Below are positions 1 through 6,736 of a stretch of 63,519 nucleotides of DNA, in pieces. How positions within the stretch are numbered: the stretch's first letter is position 1; every line of letters starts with the position of its first letter. The notes below the pieces were generated by a model. It had not been told where the DNA came from. It did not search any database and worked only from the letters and a program-made list of their open reading frames with translations. The position numbers and the translations under genes were made by a program. Origin of the DNA: Chitinophagales bacterium (lineage in GTDB: Bacteria; Bacteroidota; Bacteroidia; Chitinophagales; LD1); assembly GCA_016787045.1 (NCBI GenBank), contig JAEUVA010000020.1, positions 1-63,519 of the forward strand, written 5' to 3'.

Positions 1-1
1 C

Positions 2-115
2 AAAGAAATACAACACGGAATAATGGTTTACAACACTAAACGACCACACCTAAGTTGCGACTACAAAACTCCCGATCAAACACATCAATTATTTAATACC
101 TTTATTCAATATTAA
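2..115 (+). CDS. IS3-family transposase OrfB, C-terminal fragment
   Basis: This frame is open from the window edge to a TAA at 113-115 and encodes about 37 residues. They include YNTKRPHLSCDYKTPDQTH, the characteristic C-terminal end of the rve/DDE integrase of IS3-family OrfB proteins (compare the YN-KRPH-S---TP-Q-H pattern of the family). The D, D and E catalytic residues lie upstream of the window. The protein differs clearly in sequence from the OrfB at 3607-4461, whose tail reads YNNKRLHWSLDLQTPQTVH. Confidence 0.8.
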   Translation, partial: KEIQHGIMVYNTKRPHLSCDYKTPDQTHQLFNTFIQY

Positions 116-140
116 TGTCAACTTTTTTTAGGACGGGACA
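116..140. repeat. Right terminal inverted repeat of the upstream IS3-family element
   Basis: Starts TGTCAACTTTTTTT and ends AGGACGGGACA. It aligns base for base with the right end of the complete element (4644-4668) at most positions, and its outermost bases are the CA typical of IS3-family right ends. The left partner lies outside the window. Confidence 0.65.
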
Positions 141-188
141 ATGACGGTGCTTCAGTGAAAGGTCGGCAAAACGGACGACAATTTTAAT

Positions 189-196
189 TACATTTG
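189..196 (+). promoter_or_regulatory. Possible -7 promoter element of the restriction operon
   Basis: TACATTTG matches the Bacteroidota -7 consensus TAnnTTTG, and ends 4 bases before the ATG at 201. No convincing -33 TTG is seen at the usual 17-23 bp spacing, so this is weak. If used, the transcript would be leaderless or almost so. Confidence 0.3.
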
Positions 197-200
197 AGAG

Positions 201-1118
201 ATGAATTTAAAGGATAAAAACAAGTATAAATCGGACTTCAAAAAGGAGCTTGACAAGTTTGCGGACAAGCTCGAAAAATATGTTTCCACCGACAATGGCG
301 ACTGGACTGTAAAGGGTTTTATTGACGTTTACAAAAACATCTATACGATTTCCTCTGACACCAAAATCGTTTCAAAAATTCTTGAAATACACATCTTTCC
401 GCAAATCTTGCAGTTTGCAGACAGCATCGGTTACAAAATCATTCTTGCCGAAAAACAAAATTGGTATCCTGACTTGACTTTCGTTAAAAAGGACAATGAA
501 GAAGTAAAATTTGCACTTGACATAAAAACTACTTTCAGACGAAACGATAAAACGGCAGGTTTTACGCTTGGCAGTCACGGTGGATATTTCAAAGAGAGAG
601 ATAAGGACAAGAATATTCAGTTTCCATACAATCAATACACGGGACATTATTGCTTGGGCGTTATTTACACCCGGACAGATGTTTCAGACGACCTTACCGA
701 AACAGAGATTTATCAAGTTCAGGAACTTCAAGAAGAATATGAAACGCCAAACAAAAAAGTTGGTGAGCGTTCAGTTACAACAGTGAAGAACTTGAAATCC
801 ATTACTTCGGTAATCAAGGACTTTGACTTTTTTGCAGCAGAGAAATGGAAAATTGCAAGCGACAAACAAGGTTCGGGAAACACTGCGAACATTGGTTCCA
901 TTTTCGACATTGAAGACCTTAAAAATGAAAATGGAATTTTCAGCAAGTTAGGCGAAGAATGGTTTGACGAATACTGGATAAATCACGGTTCGGCTACAAT
1001 GGTAAAGGACGGAAAGCCGACTAAAATTACCACGCTTAAAGATTTCTTGGAGTTCAAAGGCAGAACAGACCTTTGGGATAAAATCGTTTCTAAAACTTCT
1101 AACAAGAAAACGAAATGA
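201..1118 (+). CDS. Type II restriction endonuclease, EcoRV family
   Basis: Predicted to cleave double-stranded DNA at GATATC, by homology with R.EcoRV. Recognisable shared blocks are SDTK (52-55), QNWYPDLTF (86-94), ALDIKTTF (105-112), FTLGSHGGYF (121-130), QFPYNQY near 140-146, and GSGNTANIGSI in the C-terminal third, which corresponds to the DNA-contact loop of EcoRV. The catalytic PD...(D/E)xK residues are D91, D107 and K109. The protein is 305 aa against about 245 in EcoRV; the extra length is at the N-terminus (about 30 residues, charged) and in an insert before the GSGNT block. The ATG overlaps no other gene. The stop overlaps the methyltransferase start (ATGA), so the pair is one operon with the nuclease first. 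Specificity is inferred, not shown. Confidence 0.93.
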   Translation: MNLKDKNKYKSDFKKELDKFADKLEKYVSTDNGDWTVKGFIDVYKNIYTISSDTKIVSKILEIHIFPQILQFADSIGYKIILAEKQNWYPDLTFVKKDNEEVKFALDIKTTFRRNDKTAGFTLGSHGGYFKERDKDKNIQFPYNQYTGHYCLGVIYTRTDVSDDLTETEIYQVQELQEEYETPNKKVGERSVTTVKNLKSITSVIKDFDFFAAEKWKIASDKQGSGNTANIGSIFDIEDLKNENGIFSKLGEEWFDEYWINHGSATMVKDGKPTKITTLKDFLEFKGRTDLWDKIVSKTSNKKTK

Positions 1119-2038
1119 GAGTAATCGTTCCACCAATAAAAAGTCAGGGCATAAAAACCAAGTTAGTTCCTTGGATAATGGAACTTGCCCCAAAAGTTTC
1201 GGGCAAGTGGATTGAGCCGTTTCTTGGAACTGGTGTGGTTGCTTTTAATTCTGGTTACAAAAAAGCCATTCTCAACGACACTAATCCGCACATCATCAAT
1301 TTTTATAAAGGCATTCAAGACAAGACAATTACTGCACCTTTAATGAAACAATATCTCGAAAAAGAAGGCGAGTTATTGAGCAAAGCCGAGAATAACGGCT
1401 ACGAGCATTATTTGAAAGTGCGGACACGTTTTAATAGCGGAGAGTTTTCACCCTACGATTTTATTTTCCTTTCAAGAGCGGGTTTCAACGGAATGATGCG
1501 ATTTGGAAGCAAGGGAAATTGGAACATTCCTTTTTGCAAAAAGCCAGACCGTTTTGCACAAGCATATATTACTAAAATTACAAATCAGGTTGCGACAGTT
1601 TCGCAAATCATACAACCAGAACCAAAGTGGACTTTTCATAATAAATCGTTTGCAGACATTATTCCGCTTGCGACAGAGAATGACATTATCTATTGCGACC
1701 CGCCATATTACGGCAGACACGTTGACTACTATAACGGTTGGACAGAGCAAGACGAAGAACTTTTATTCAACTTGCTTTCAGAGACAAAAGCAAAATTTAT
1801 TCTTTCCACTTGGCATCACAACGACTGGAGAGAGAACGAAATGATAAATAAGTTTTGGAACAAGTTTAACATCGTAACCAAAGACCATTTTTATCATAAC
1901 GGTGGCAACATTGAGAACAGGCGGACAGTTGTTGAAGCATTGGTTTGCAACTTCGACACGGACAACTTTGAAACACACAATCACGGACTGAAAGTGCAGA
2001 CACGACCTGAACAATTAGCAATACATTGGGACGAATGA
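1115..2038 (+). CDS. N6-adenine DNA methyltransferase, M.EcoRV/Dam (D12) type
   Basis: Protects host DNA from the preceding endonuclease by methylating adenine, presumably in GATATC. Motif I for AdoMet binding is EPFLGTG (34-40) and the catalytic motif IV is DPPY (195-198). Long blocks match M.EcoRV, including VPPIKSQGIKTKLVP (5-19), NIPFCKKPDRFAQAYITKI (137-155) and STWHHNDWREN in the C-terminal half. The length of 307 aa is normal for the family. The start ATG overlaps the endonuclease stop by 4 bp. Having the nuclease first and the methyltransferase translationally coupled means the two are co-expressed; no separate control (C) protein gene is present. An attC-like repeat begins 11 bp after the stop codon, so the operon looks like the body of a mobile cassette. 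Confidence 0.95.
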   Translation: MRVIVPPIKSQGIKTKLVPWIMELAPKVSGKWIEPFLGTGVVAFNSGYKKAILNDTNPHIINFYKGIQDKTITAPLMKQYLEKEGELLSKAENNGYEHYLKVRTRFNSGEFSPYDFIFLSRAGFNGMMRFGSKGNWNIPFCKKPDRFAQAYITKITNQVATVSQIIQPEPKWTFHNKSFADIIPLATENDIIYCDPPYYGRHVDYYNGWTEQDEELLFNLLSETKAKFILSTWHHNDWRENEMINKFWNKFNIVTKDHFYHNGGNIENRRTVVEALVCNFDTDNFETHNHGLKVQTRPEQLAIHWDE

Positions 2039-2049
2039 GAAGAAGAACT

Positions 2050-2188
2050 ACCGCCAACAGGCGTTTGGCGCAATGGGGGGTGAGGTGCTTAAATTCAAGT
2101 TCAGTTTTTCAAATCAACTTTAGTGCTGGGTTGACAGTTTGGTGCTCCGAAATCCCGCACGAACGCCAAGCGCAAAAACGTTAGCGGT
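2050..2188. repeat. attC-like recombination site (imperfect palindrome) closing the R-M cassette
   Basis: The 139-bp element has complementary ends: ACCGCCAAC at 2050-2058 and GTTAGCGGT at 2180-2188. It has a second inner pair, GCGTTTGGCG at 2061-2070 and CGCCAAGCGC at 2164-2173 (one G-T mismatch), and a less paired middle. This is the layout of integron attC sites: AAC/GTT boxes at the tips, inner boxes, and a variable centre. The boxes do not fit the classical RYYYAAC/GTTRRRY consensus exactly. It sits 11 bp after one stop codon and 51 bp before the next start codon, as attC sites do. No integrase gene is in the window, so the assignment is inference. Confidence 0.6.
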
Positions 2189-2239
2189 AACTTTTTGACG
2201 ACAGTGCAAACATTAAACCGACTGAGATAAAAACATAAA

Positions 2240-3037
2240 ATGTTCGGACAAATAATTGACTTACTGGTAAAGCAAGATGACGAGAGAAGAAGAATTTCCT
2301 TCTTGCTTCTCAAACTTCTTTTTTGTGCGACAATTACCGCAAATATTTATTACAGCATTTTCGGCAGTTACGACATCATTTCAATAACGGACTTCAAAGC
2401 ATTAGCCGACTTCTTTATCCACGGGACAGCTTTCGTCTGCTTTGCACTTTTTTACTTGGTTTGGACAGTTTCATACGGGCTGACCTCTTTTCTGCTGACA
2501 TATCTGACAATGTGGTTGGCAGCAAAACTTTACGACTTGCTTTTTCTGCTAATCAACAACCCAGACAAAATTGCTGCGGAGATTATGAAGCACAAACCGC
2601 TGCAAAAAATGGCAAGGTTCTATGTTCAATTTTTCAACATCGTTGACATTATTGAAATAGAGAACAACGTAGCAAAGCCAGGTAGGAGCTTCTACAAGTT
2701 TTACGACTACCTCTTGGACGTTGAGGACGAGAAAAAAGTGGTATCAAGCAGAGAGTTTACAGACACTATTGCTCTTATCATCCAATTCGTAATTGTCTAC
2801 AACATCTTGGGACTTCATTTTCTTTCTGCTTCAATATGGCTTTGGATTGTTGCCGTAGTAATTGCATTCTTACTGACATTCTTTTCCTTAGTCGCAGCGA
2901 CACTTGCAATGCTGGTTGACATCAAACACAGCCGACTTTTAAACTTAATGGACAAATTAGAACCTGACTATAAAAAAGACGGCAAACAAGAACAAGCAAC
3001 GACTGACAATGCAACTGGACAAGATGAAAAAAAGTAA
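2240..3037 (+). CDS. Orphan multi-pass membrane protein (cassette gene)
   Basis: Not recognised. It has 265 aa with an N-terminal amphipathic/charged stretch (DDERRR), then about four to five hydrophobic segments: 21-40, 60-85, 88-107, and a pair near 178-225. A charged cytosolic-looking loop separates the pairs (NNPDKIAAEIMKHKP, LDVEDEKK). The C-terminal tail is hydrophilic (KKDGKQEQATTDNATGQDEKK region). No catalytic motif is visible. The gene lies alone between two attC-like repeats (stop codon 4 bp before the second). This is the position of a promoterless integron-type cassette gene, and such genes are often of unknown function. A role in phage or stress defence beside the R-M system is possible but unsupported. 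Confidence 0.75.
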   Translation: MFGQIIDLLVKQDDERRRISFLLLKLLFCATITANIYYSIFGSYDIISITDFKALADFFIHGTAFVCFALFYLVWTVSYGLTSFLLTYLTMWLAAKLYDLLFLLINNPDKIAAEIMKHKPLQKMARFYVQFFNIVDIIEIENNVAKPGRSFYKFYDYLLDVEDEKKVVSSREFTDTIALIIQFVIVYNILGLHFLSASIWLWIVAVVIAFLLTFFSLVAATLAMLVDIKHSRLLNLMDKLEPDYKKDGKQEQATTDNATGQDEKK

Positions 3038-3041
3038 AGCT

Positions 3042-3118
3042 ACCGCTAACAAGGGGTTTGCGATAGCGGGGGTTCCTTGCTTCGCAGACACATTTGTGCA
3101 AGGTGGAAGTTCAGTTCT
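3042..3118. repeat. Left half of a second attC-like site, interrupted by an IS
   Basis: It begins ACCGCTAAC, the exact complement of the GTTAGCGGT that ends the first site. It continues with the same order of blocks as 2050-2106 (a GGGGTTTGCG-type inner box, a G-run, then AAGTTCAGTT). It stops where the IS begins at 3119. The right half that should carry GTTAGCGGT does not resume after the IS at 4669, so the site is broken and not merely split. Confidence 0.55.
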
Positions 3119-3144
3119 TGCCTCGTCCTAAAATAGGTTGACCA
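3119..3144. repeat. Left terminal inverted repeat of the IS3-family element
   Basis: Starts TGCCTCGTCCTA and continues AAATAGGTTGACCA. It pairs with 4643-4668 with three mismatches. The assigned first base rests on this alignment and on the TG terminus rule of the family. Confidence 0.75.
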
Positions 3145-3169
3145 AAAATTAAACAAACATTGGTCGCTT

Positions 3170-3610
3170 ATGGACAAGCAAGAAAAACAACCCTGCCGAA
3201 ATCGAGCCCAAGCGAAGATTCACGAGCACCAAAAAGAAACAGACAAAACGCGAGTAAAAAGAAACGGCAAAGAAGTCAGCTTTGACTTCAAAATTTCCGT
3301 CATTGACGAAATCAACAACGGACAGATTTCCGCCAATTACGCCTCCAAAAAGTATAACATTTCCCGAAGCACCATTGACTATTGGAGGAAAAAACTATCT
3401 AACTTCCACTCCAAATCTAAAGCAATGAGCAAAGACGAGGAACTGAAAAAGCTACGCGAAAAAGTAAAAGAACTGGAGTTCATCAAGGACTTCCAGCAAG
3501 ACATGATTATTGAGTTTGAGAAAGAAACAGGCATGGAACTCTCAAAAAAGTATTTACCCGAACAGTTGGCAAACGAGATTCAACGAAAAAAGAAAAAGCT
3601 TTTAAAGTGA
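3170..3610 (+). CDS. IS3-family transposase OrfA (HTH subunit)
   Basis: OrfA of IS3-family elements binds the terminal repeats and supplies the N-terminal part of the OrfAB transposase. The 146-aa protein has a basic N-terminus, then a helix-turn-helix of the HTH_Tnp_1 type around residues 45-85 (ISANYASKKYNISRSTIDYW, a recognition-helix pattern). A heptad-rich segment near 90-120 (LKKLREKVKELEFIKDFQQD) follows, the usual leucine-zipper multimerisation region. It overlaps orfB by 4 bp in the -1 frame and contains the frameshift heptamer near its end. Confidence 0.92.
   Translation: MDKQEKQPCRNRAQAKIHEHQKETDKTRVKRNGKEVSFDFKISVIDEINNGQISANYASKKYNISRSTIDYWRKKLSNFHSKSKAMSKDEELKKLREKVKELEFIKDFQQDMIIEFEKETGMELSKKYLPEQLANEIQRKKKKLLK
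3586..3592 (+). promoter_or_regulatory. Programmed -1 frameshift site (A AAA AAG)
   Basis: The heptamer AAAAAAG is in register with orfA codons (AAA at 3587-3589, AAG at 3590-3592). Slipping back one base enters a frame that runs without a stop through the orfB start at 3607. This is the standard way IS3-family elements make the OrfAB fusion transposase. Confidence 0.75.
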
Positions 3611-4461
3611 AATGGCTCTACCAGGTGTTCGGGATAACTAAACACGCGTATTACAAGCGCATTAAGACATATAAAGAAAAAGAGAGGAAGAACGAAGTAG
3701 TATTACAACAAGTAGCTCAAATCAGGCAGCAAATGCCCCAAACCGGCACCCGAAAGCTCGGTGAGCATCTGCGACCGGTGCTGCCCCTACTAGGCATCAA
3801 AATGGGCCGAGATGCCCTCTTTAATCTGCTGCGCAACAACGAACTGCTGATTCGCAAAACAAAACGATTCCACATCACTACCGACTCTAACCACTTCTAC
3901 TACACCTCCCCTAACCGCATCAAAGAACTCCACATCACCCATGCTGAACAAGTTTTTGTCAGCGACATTACTTACATCAAAACCGATGAAGCACACGCCT
4001 ACCTCGCTGTTGTTACTGATGCTTACTCCAAAAAAATCATGGGGTGGAGTTTAGAAGACAACATGAAGGTGACTATGGTCAAAGACGCGCTTACCATGGC
4101 GCACCGCAACTGCATACACCACAACGAAACAATCATTCACCACAGCGACCGAGGCAAGCAATACTGCTGCCCCGATTACACCGAGTTTGCCACCAACAAA
4201 GGGTTTGTGATGAGCACCACTCAGAAGTATGACCCTTACGAAAACGCCATTGCTGAGCGCATCAATGGGATTCTGAAATACGAGTTTGGATTTCGTAAAA
4301 CCTTACCTACACTAGAAATGGCCAAGAAGATGATGAAACAAGCCGTGGAAATTTACAACAACAAACGGCTGCATTGGAGCTTAGATTTACAAACTCCACA
4401 AACCGTTCACTCCCATTACAACGAACAACAATACAAGAGCTATGCAAAACAAGCCGCCTGA
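3607..4461 (+). CDS. IS3-family transposase OrfB (DDE integrase domain)
   Basis: Catalytic half of the transposase. After an N-terminal HTH_21-like region (residues about 45-90), the rve domain carries the DDE triad: D120 in SDITYI, D181 in HHSDRG, and E217 in DPYENAIAERING, with the D-35-E spacing of the family. The C-terminus has the YNNKRLHW-L--QTP block. The annotated start is GTG at 3607, in the GTGA overlap with orfA; in vivo the active product is probably the OrfAB frameshift fusion. The frame is intact over 284 aa, so the element may still be mobile. Confidence 0.95.
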   Translation: MKWLYQVFGITKHAYYKRIKTYKEKERKNEVVLQQVAQIRQQMPQTGTRKLGEHLRPVLPLLGIKMGRDALFNLLRNNELLIRKTKRFHITTDSNHFYYTSPNRIKELHITHAEQVFVSDITYIKTDEAHAYLAVVTDAYSKKIMGWSLEDNMKVTMVKDALTMAHRNCIHHNETIIHHSDRGKQYCCPDYTEFATNKGFVMSTTQKYDPYENAIAERINGILKYEFGFRKTLPTLEMAKKMMKQAVEIYNNKRLHWSLDLQTPQTVHSHYNEQQYKSYAKQAA

Positions 4462-4642
4462 TTAATTACATTTGAAGTGTTCCTGTGAGGATGGAAACGG
4501 GCAATGCTGAGGAGCAACCCGGATAGTGCCAAAATCATGAACCACGAAATGAAGGAGGCGTGAGTAACGCCTCACTTCAAAAATAAAACTTCATTTTGTG
4601 CAAGAAAAAACTTGAAAACCTTTTCCATTTTCTAACAAAAAA

Positions 4643-4668
4643 TGGTCAACCTATTTCAGGACAAGACA
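4643..4668. repeat. Right terminal inverted repeat of the IS3-family element
   Basis: Reads TGGTCAACCTATTT then CAGGACAAGACA, the complement of the left repeat apart from three positions. The same end, unchanged, occurs at 9770-9795, and a diverged version at 116-140. Confidence 0.78.
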
Positions 4669-4717
4669 GCATGGTACTAGTTTACCGCACTAATATTGAT
4701 TGCTTATTTATATTCTT

Positions 4718-6229
4718 TTACGACATCAGCGGATAACCGGTTTTAGTAGTTTTAGGTACGGTATCAATACCCAGAAACGAGCACAAGTATCTAAACATAG
4801 ATTTCTCTTCTTGCCAGCAAATATTTTTGGCCAGTAAGCTTAGTTGATTCATCTTGGATTGTTGATTTATGCTTTCGGCTTGTCTTGCCAAATGGCCAAG
4901 AAAAGTGAATACCGCATTAAAAAAAGGAGTTTGCATTCTACATTGTCGGTACAAGCGTTTGGTGTTCCGCAGTTGGCTTTGAACCAGCAATTGATTGCCG
5001 AGTTGTAAATGTGACATTATCTCGAGGCAGCGAATGAGTGCCTCGCGCTTTTGGGTACTCGGGCTTTTATATTGATAGTTGTAAAACAAGTTAATGTAGT
5101 GCAAGGTTTGTTGATATTGATTATGGTAAAAATGCATTATTGCCATATGCTGGTAAAGCGTAATGATAAAATCTTGTGGTAGCATTTCGCCAAGGTCTGC
5201 TATTCCTTGCTCCACTCGCAATGATATCTCATGACACTGATGCTTGTTGGTAACATGCTGGCAATAGTACATTTCAGCACAAGACCTTAAGTGAAACAAC
5301 CAAACTTTGCTGGGGGTTTGCGGCAGGTTTAACTGCTGTAACTGCTGTAGTTTTTTTATCAGTGCAGGCAATTGAGTGTAGCGCCCCAAAGTTGTTAAGT
5401 CGGCTATCAGGTTAAAAGTATATAGGGCTACTTGCTGTACAGTAGCTTGGTTGGGATGTTGATCTACAATAGGTTGGTAAATGGCTATGCCCTGTTGATT
5501 AATTTTGGCTGCGGCAGACCAGTTGCCAATTTGACTGTAGTATATGCTCAAGTTTTTGAGTAAGCGACTGTAGCTACGCAAATTTAGCTCTGGCTGCCGT
5601 AAAAGGGCCCTCACTTGCGATATCCATTTTTGCATTAAGGGCTTTTGGTGTATTAGGCGGTTTTTTTGTAAATGAGTGAACTGCTCACATAGTATTACGG
5701 TTTGTCGCTGTAAAGCAAATGCTTTCATTAGTTGTTTCTCGCGATGCTTAATTTGCTCAAAGTTGTAGCGCAAATTGCCCGATGAACTGTGCATAGTATG
5801 ATACTCTATGTCTTGTGCTATGTATTGCATAGCAATGTAATCTGCATCGGCTGCTTGCTTGTGCAATTTGTCCAAGGCTTGTAACATGGGTTTGTAAAGT
5901 CCTTTTCTCCTCAAAAAGTCTATATCCAGCAATTGGTTGTAGTAGATTTTTTCACCGGGTTGCTGGTGTTCGTAGCTGCGCATTACTTTTAGTAGCAGCT
6001 CCAACAAGTGGCTTTTCTCTTCGGCCAGATTTTTTGCAAAAAGTTTGTTGCTGTGCTTTTTTTTAAAGGCACTATCCGAGTAAGGCTCGGGGAATTTATT
6101 AAGTGCATTGAATAATTGTTCGTAGTTGCTTTTGCCCGTTGTATGCATGCTTGCATAAACTTTAAAGTAACGTTTCTCGGCAGGGGTTAACGAGTGGATG
6201 AGTTGATGCAGATCTGTTTGCTTGGCCAT
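4718..6229 (-). CDS. Helical-repeat protein of unknown function (paralogue of the 14101-15648 product)
   Basis: Not recognised as a named family. It has 503 aa, no signal peptide, and is strongly helical with TPR-like hydrophobic periodicity (Tyr, Leu, Ala, Gln-rich). Near the N-terminus it reads LIHSLTPAEKRYFKVYAS, then NYEQLFNAL, then FAKNLAEEKSHLLELLLKVMRSYE. The product of 14101-15648 has the same layout (LIKSLDKNEKGYFKKFAA, EYLKLFDVL, LSAQKNYLHQQIIKSLRSYA), so the two are paralogues. The gene starts at the ATG at 6229 and is divergent from the LuxR-type gene at 6441. It is the first chromosomal gene to the right of the IS, whose end is 50 bp beyond its stop. It is probably cytoplasmic; a scaffold or regulator role is only a guess from the solenoid-like composition. 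Confidence 0.75.
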   Translation of the reverse strand: MAKQTDLHQLIHSLTPAEKRYFKVYASMHTTGKSNYEQLFNALNKFPEPYSDSAFKKKHSNKLFAKNLAEEKSHLLELLLKVMRSYEHQQPGEKIYYNQLLDIDFLRRKGLYKPMLQALDKLHKQAADADYIAMQYIAQDIEYHTMHSSSGNLRYNFEQIKHREKQLMKAFALQRQTVILCEQFTHLQKNRLIHQKPLMQKWISQVRALLRQPELNLRSYSRLLKNLSIYYSQIGNWSAAAKINQQGIAIYQPIVDQHPNQATVQQVALYTFNLIADLTTLGRYTQLPALIKKLQQLQQLNLPQTPSKVWLFHLRSCAEMYYCQHVTNKHQCHEISLRVEQGIADLGEMLPQDFIITLYQHMAIMHFYHNQYQQTLHYINLFYNYQYKSPSTQKREALIRCLEIMSHLQLGNQLLVQSQLRNTKRLYRQCRMQTPFFNAVFTFLGHLARQAESINQQSKMNQLSLLAKNICWQEEKSMFRYLCSFLGIDTVPKTTKTGYPLMS

Positions 6230-6440
6230 ATATGAATATAGGTATTAGTAGGAGTGTAGTGGTAATAGAGGTGCATTGCAGATAAGTACTTGTTAGTGGT
6301 AAAAGTGTTCGCAACTCTTATTTCTGCCTCTAAATTGGTTTGCTGCAAAGTGCTTACCTTCTACAATTTTACATCCGTAAAAATCATTGATTTCCTGTAT
6401 TGCACGGGCAGTACACAAAGTAAATATTTGAATTAACAGC

Positions 6441-6680
6441 ATGAAAACACACCCCCCCAAAAAAACACGTAAGCTTAAACCCACTGCCGAACTGACCGTT
6501 CGCGAGTTGGAAGTTTTAAAACTCGCTGCTCAAAAGCCAAAGACAAAGCAAATAGCTGAGTTGTTATTCATAAGCCCCGCCACGGTAGAAACCCACAAAG
6601 CCCGCATATACAAAAAGCTCGAGGTTGATAATATAACCGATGCTATAATGGTAGGTATTCGCAACAAATGGATTGATTAG
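6441..6680 (+). CDS. Stand-alone LuxR-type helix-turn-helix transcription factor
   Basis: The protein is 79 aa and consists almost only of the GerE/LuxR DNA-binding domain: LTVRELEVLKLAA (residues 18-30), KTKQIAELLFISPATVETHKARIYKKL (33-60 region), and a C-terminal helix. No receiver, sensor or transmembrane part is present, unlike NarL/FixJ regulators. The N-terminal tail is basic (PPKKTRKLK). The start ATG at 6441 is the only good one. It is followed after 56 bp by a run of secreted proteins on the same strand that it might control; this is inference from position. Confidence 0.85.
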   Translation: MKTHPPKKTRKLKPTAELTVRELEVLKLAAQKPKTKQIAELLFISPATVETHKARIYKKLEVDNITDAIMVGIRNKWID

Positions 6681-6736
6681 AATGACTTGGCAATTACAAA
6701 GAACTGATTTCCAATCACTGAATTGAATAAGTTAAA

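Larger units (their letters stand above)
1..140 (+). mobile_element. 3' end of an IS3-family insertion sequence (cut by the window edge)
   Basis: The window begins inside an IS3-family element. It contains the last codons of the transposase (2-115) and a terminal inverted repeat ending in GGGACA at 140. The end matches the right end of the complete IS at 3119-4668 in the pattern GTCAAC-YTWTTTY-AGGAC-RR-GACA, so the two elements belong to the same subgroup but are not the same copy. The restriction-modification operon starts 60 bp further on. Confidence 0.8.
3119..4668 (+). mobile_element. Complete IS3-family insertion sequence, about 1550 bp
   Basis: Bounded by 26-bp imperfect inverted repeats at 3119-3144 and 4643-4668 (pattern TGYCTYGTCCTR followed by AAATAGGTTGACCA), with TG...CA termini. 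It encodes orfA and orfB with an A6G frameshift site. The flanks (ending TTCT on the left, beginning GCAT on the right) show no target-site duplication, so the present junctions are probably the result of recombination or deletion after insertion. About 180 bp of non-coding DNA follow orfB. They include a hairpin at 4551-4578 (GAAGGAGGCG...CGCCTCACTTC) and a last 128 bp that recurs exactly at 9668-9795. Confidence 0.9.

Noticed and set aside
4551..4578. Hairpin near the IS end as an intrinsic terminator
   Set aside because: The stem is strong but is followed by A-rich rather than T-rich sequence on the plus strand and by mixed sequence on the minus strand.
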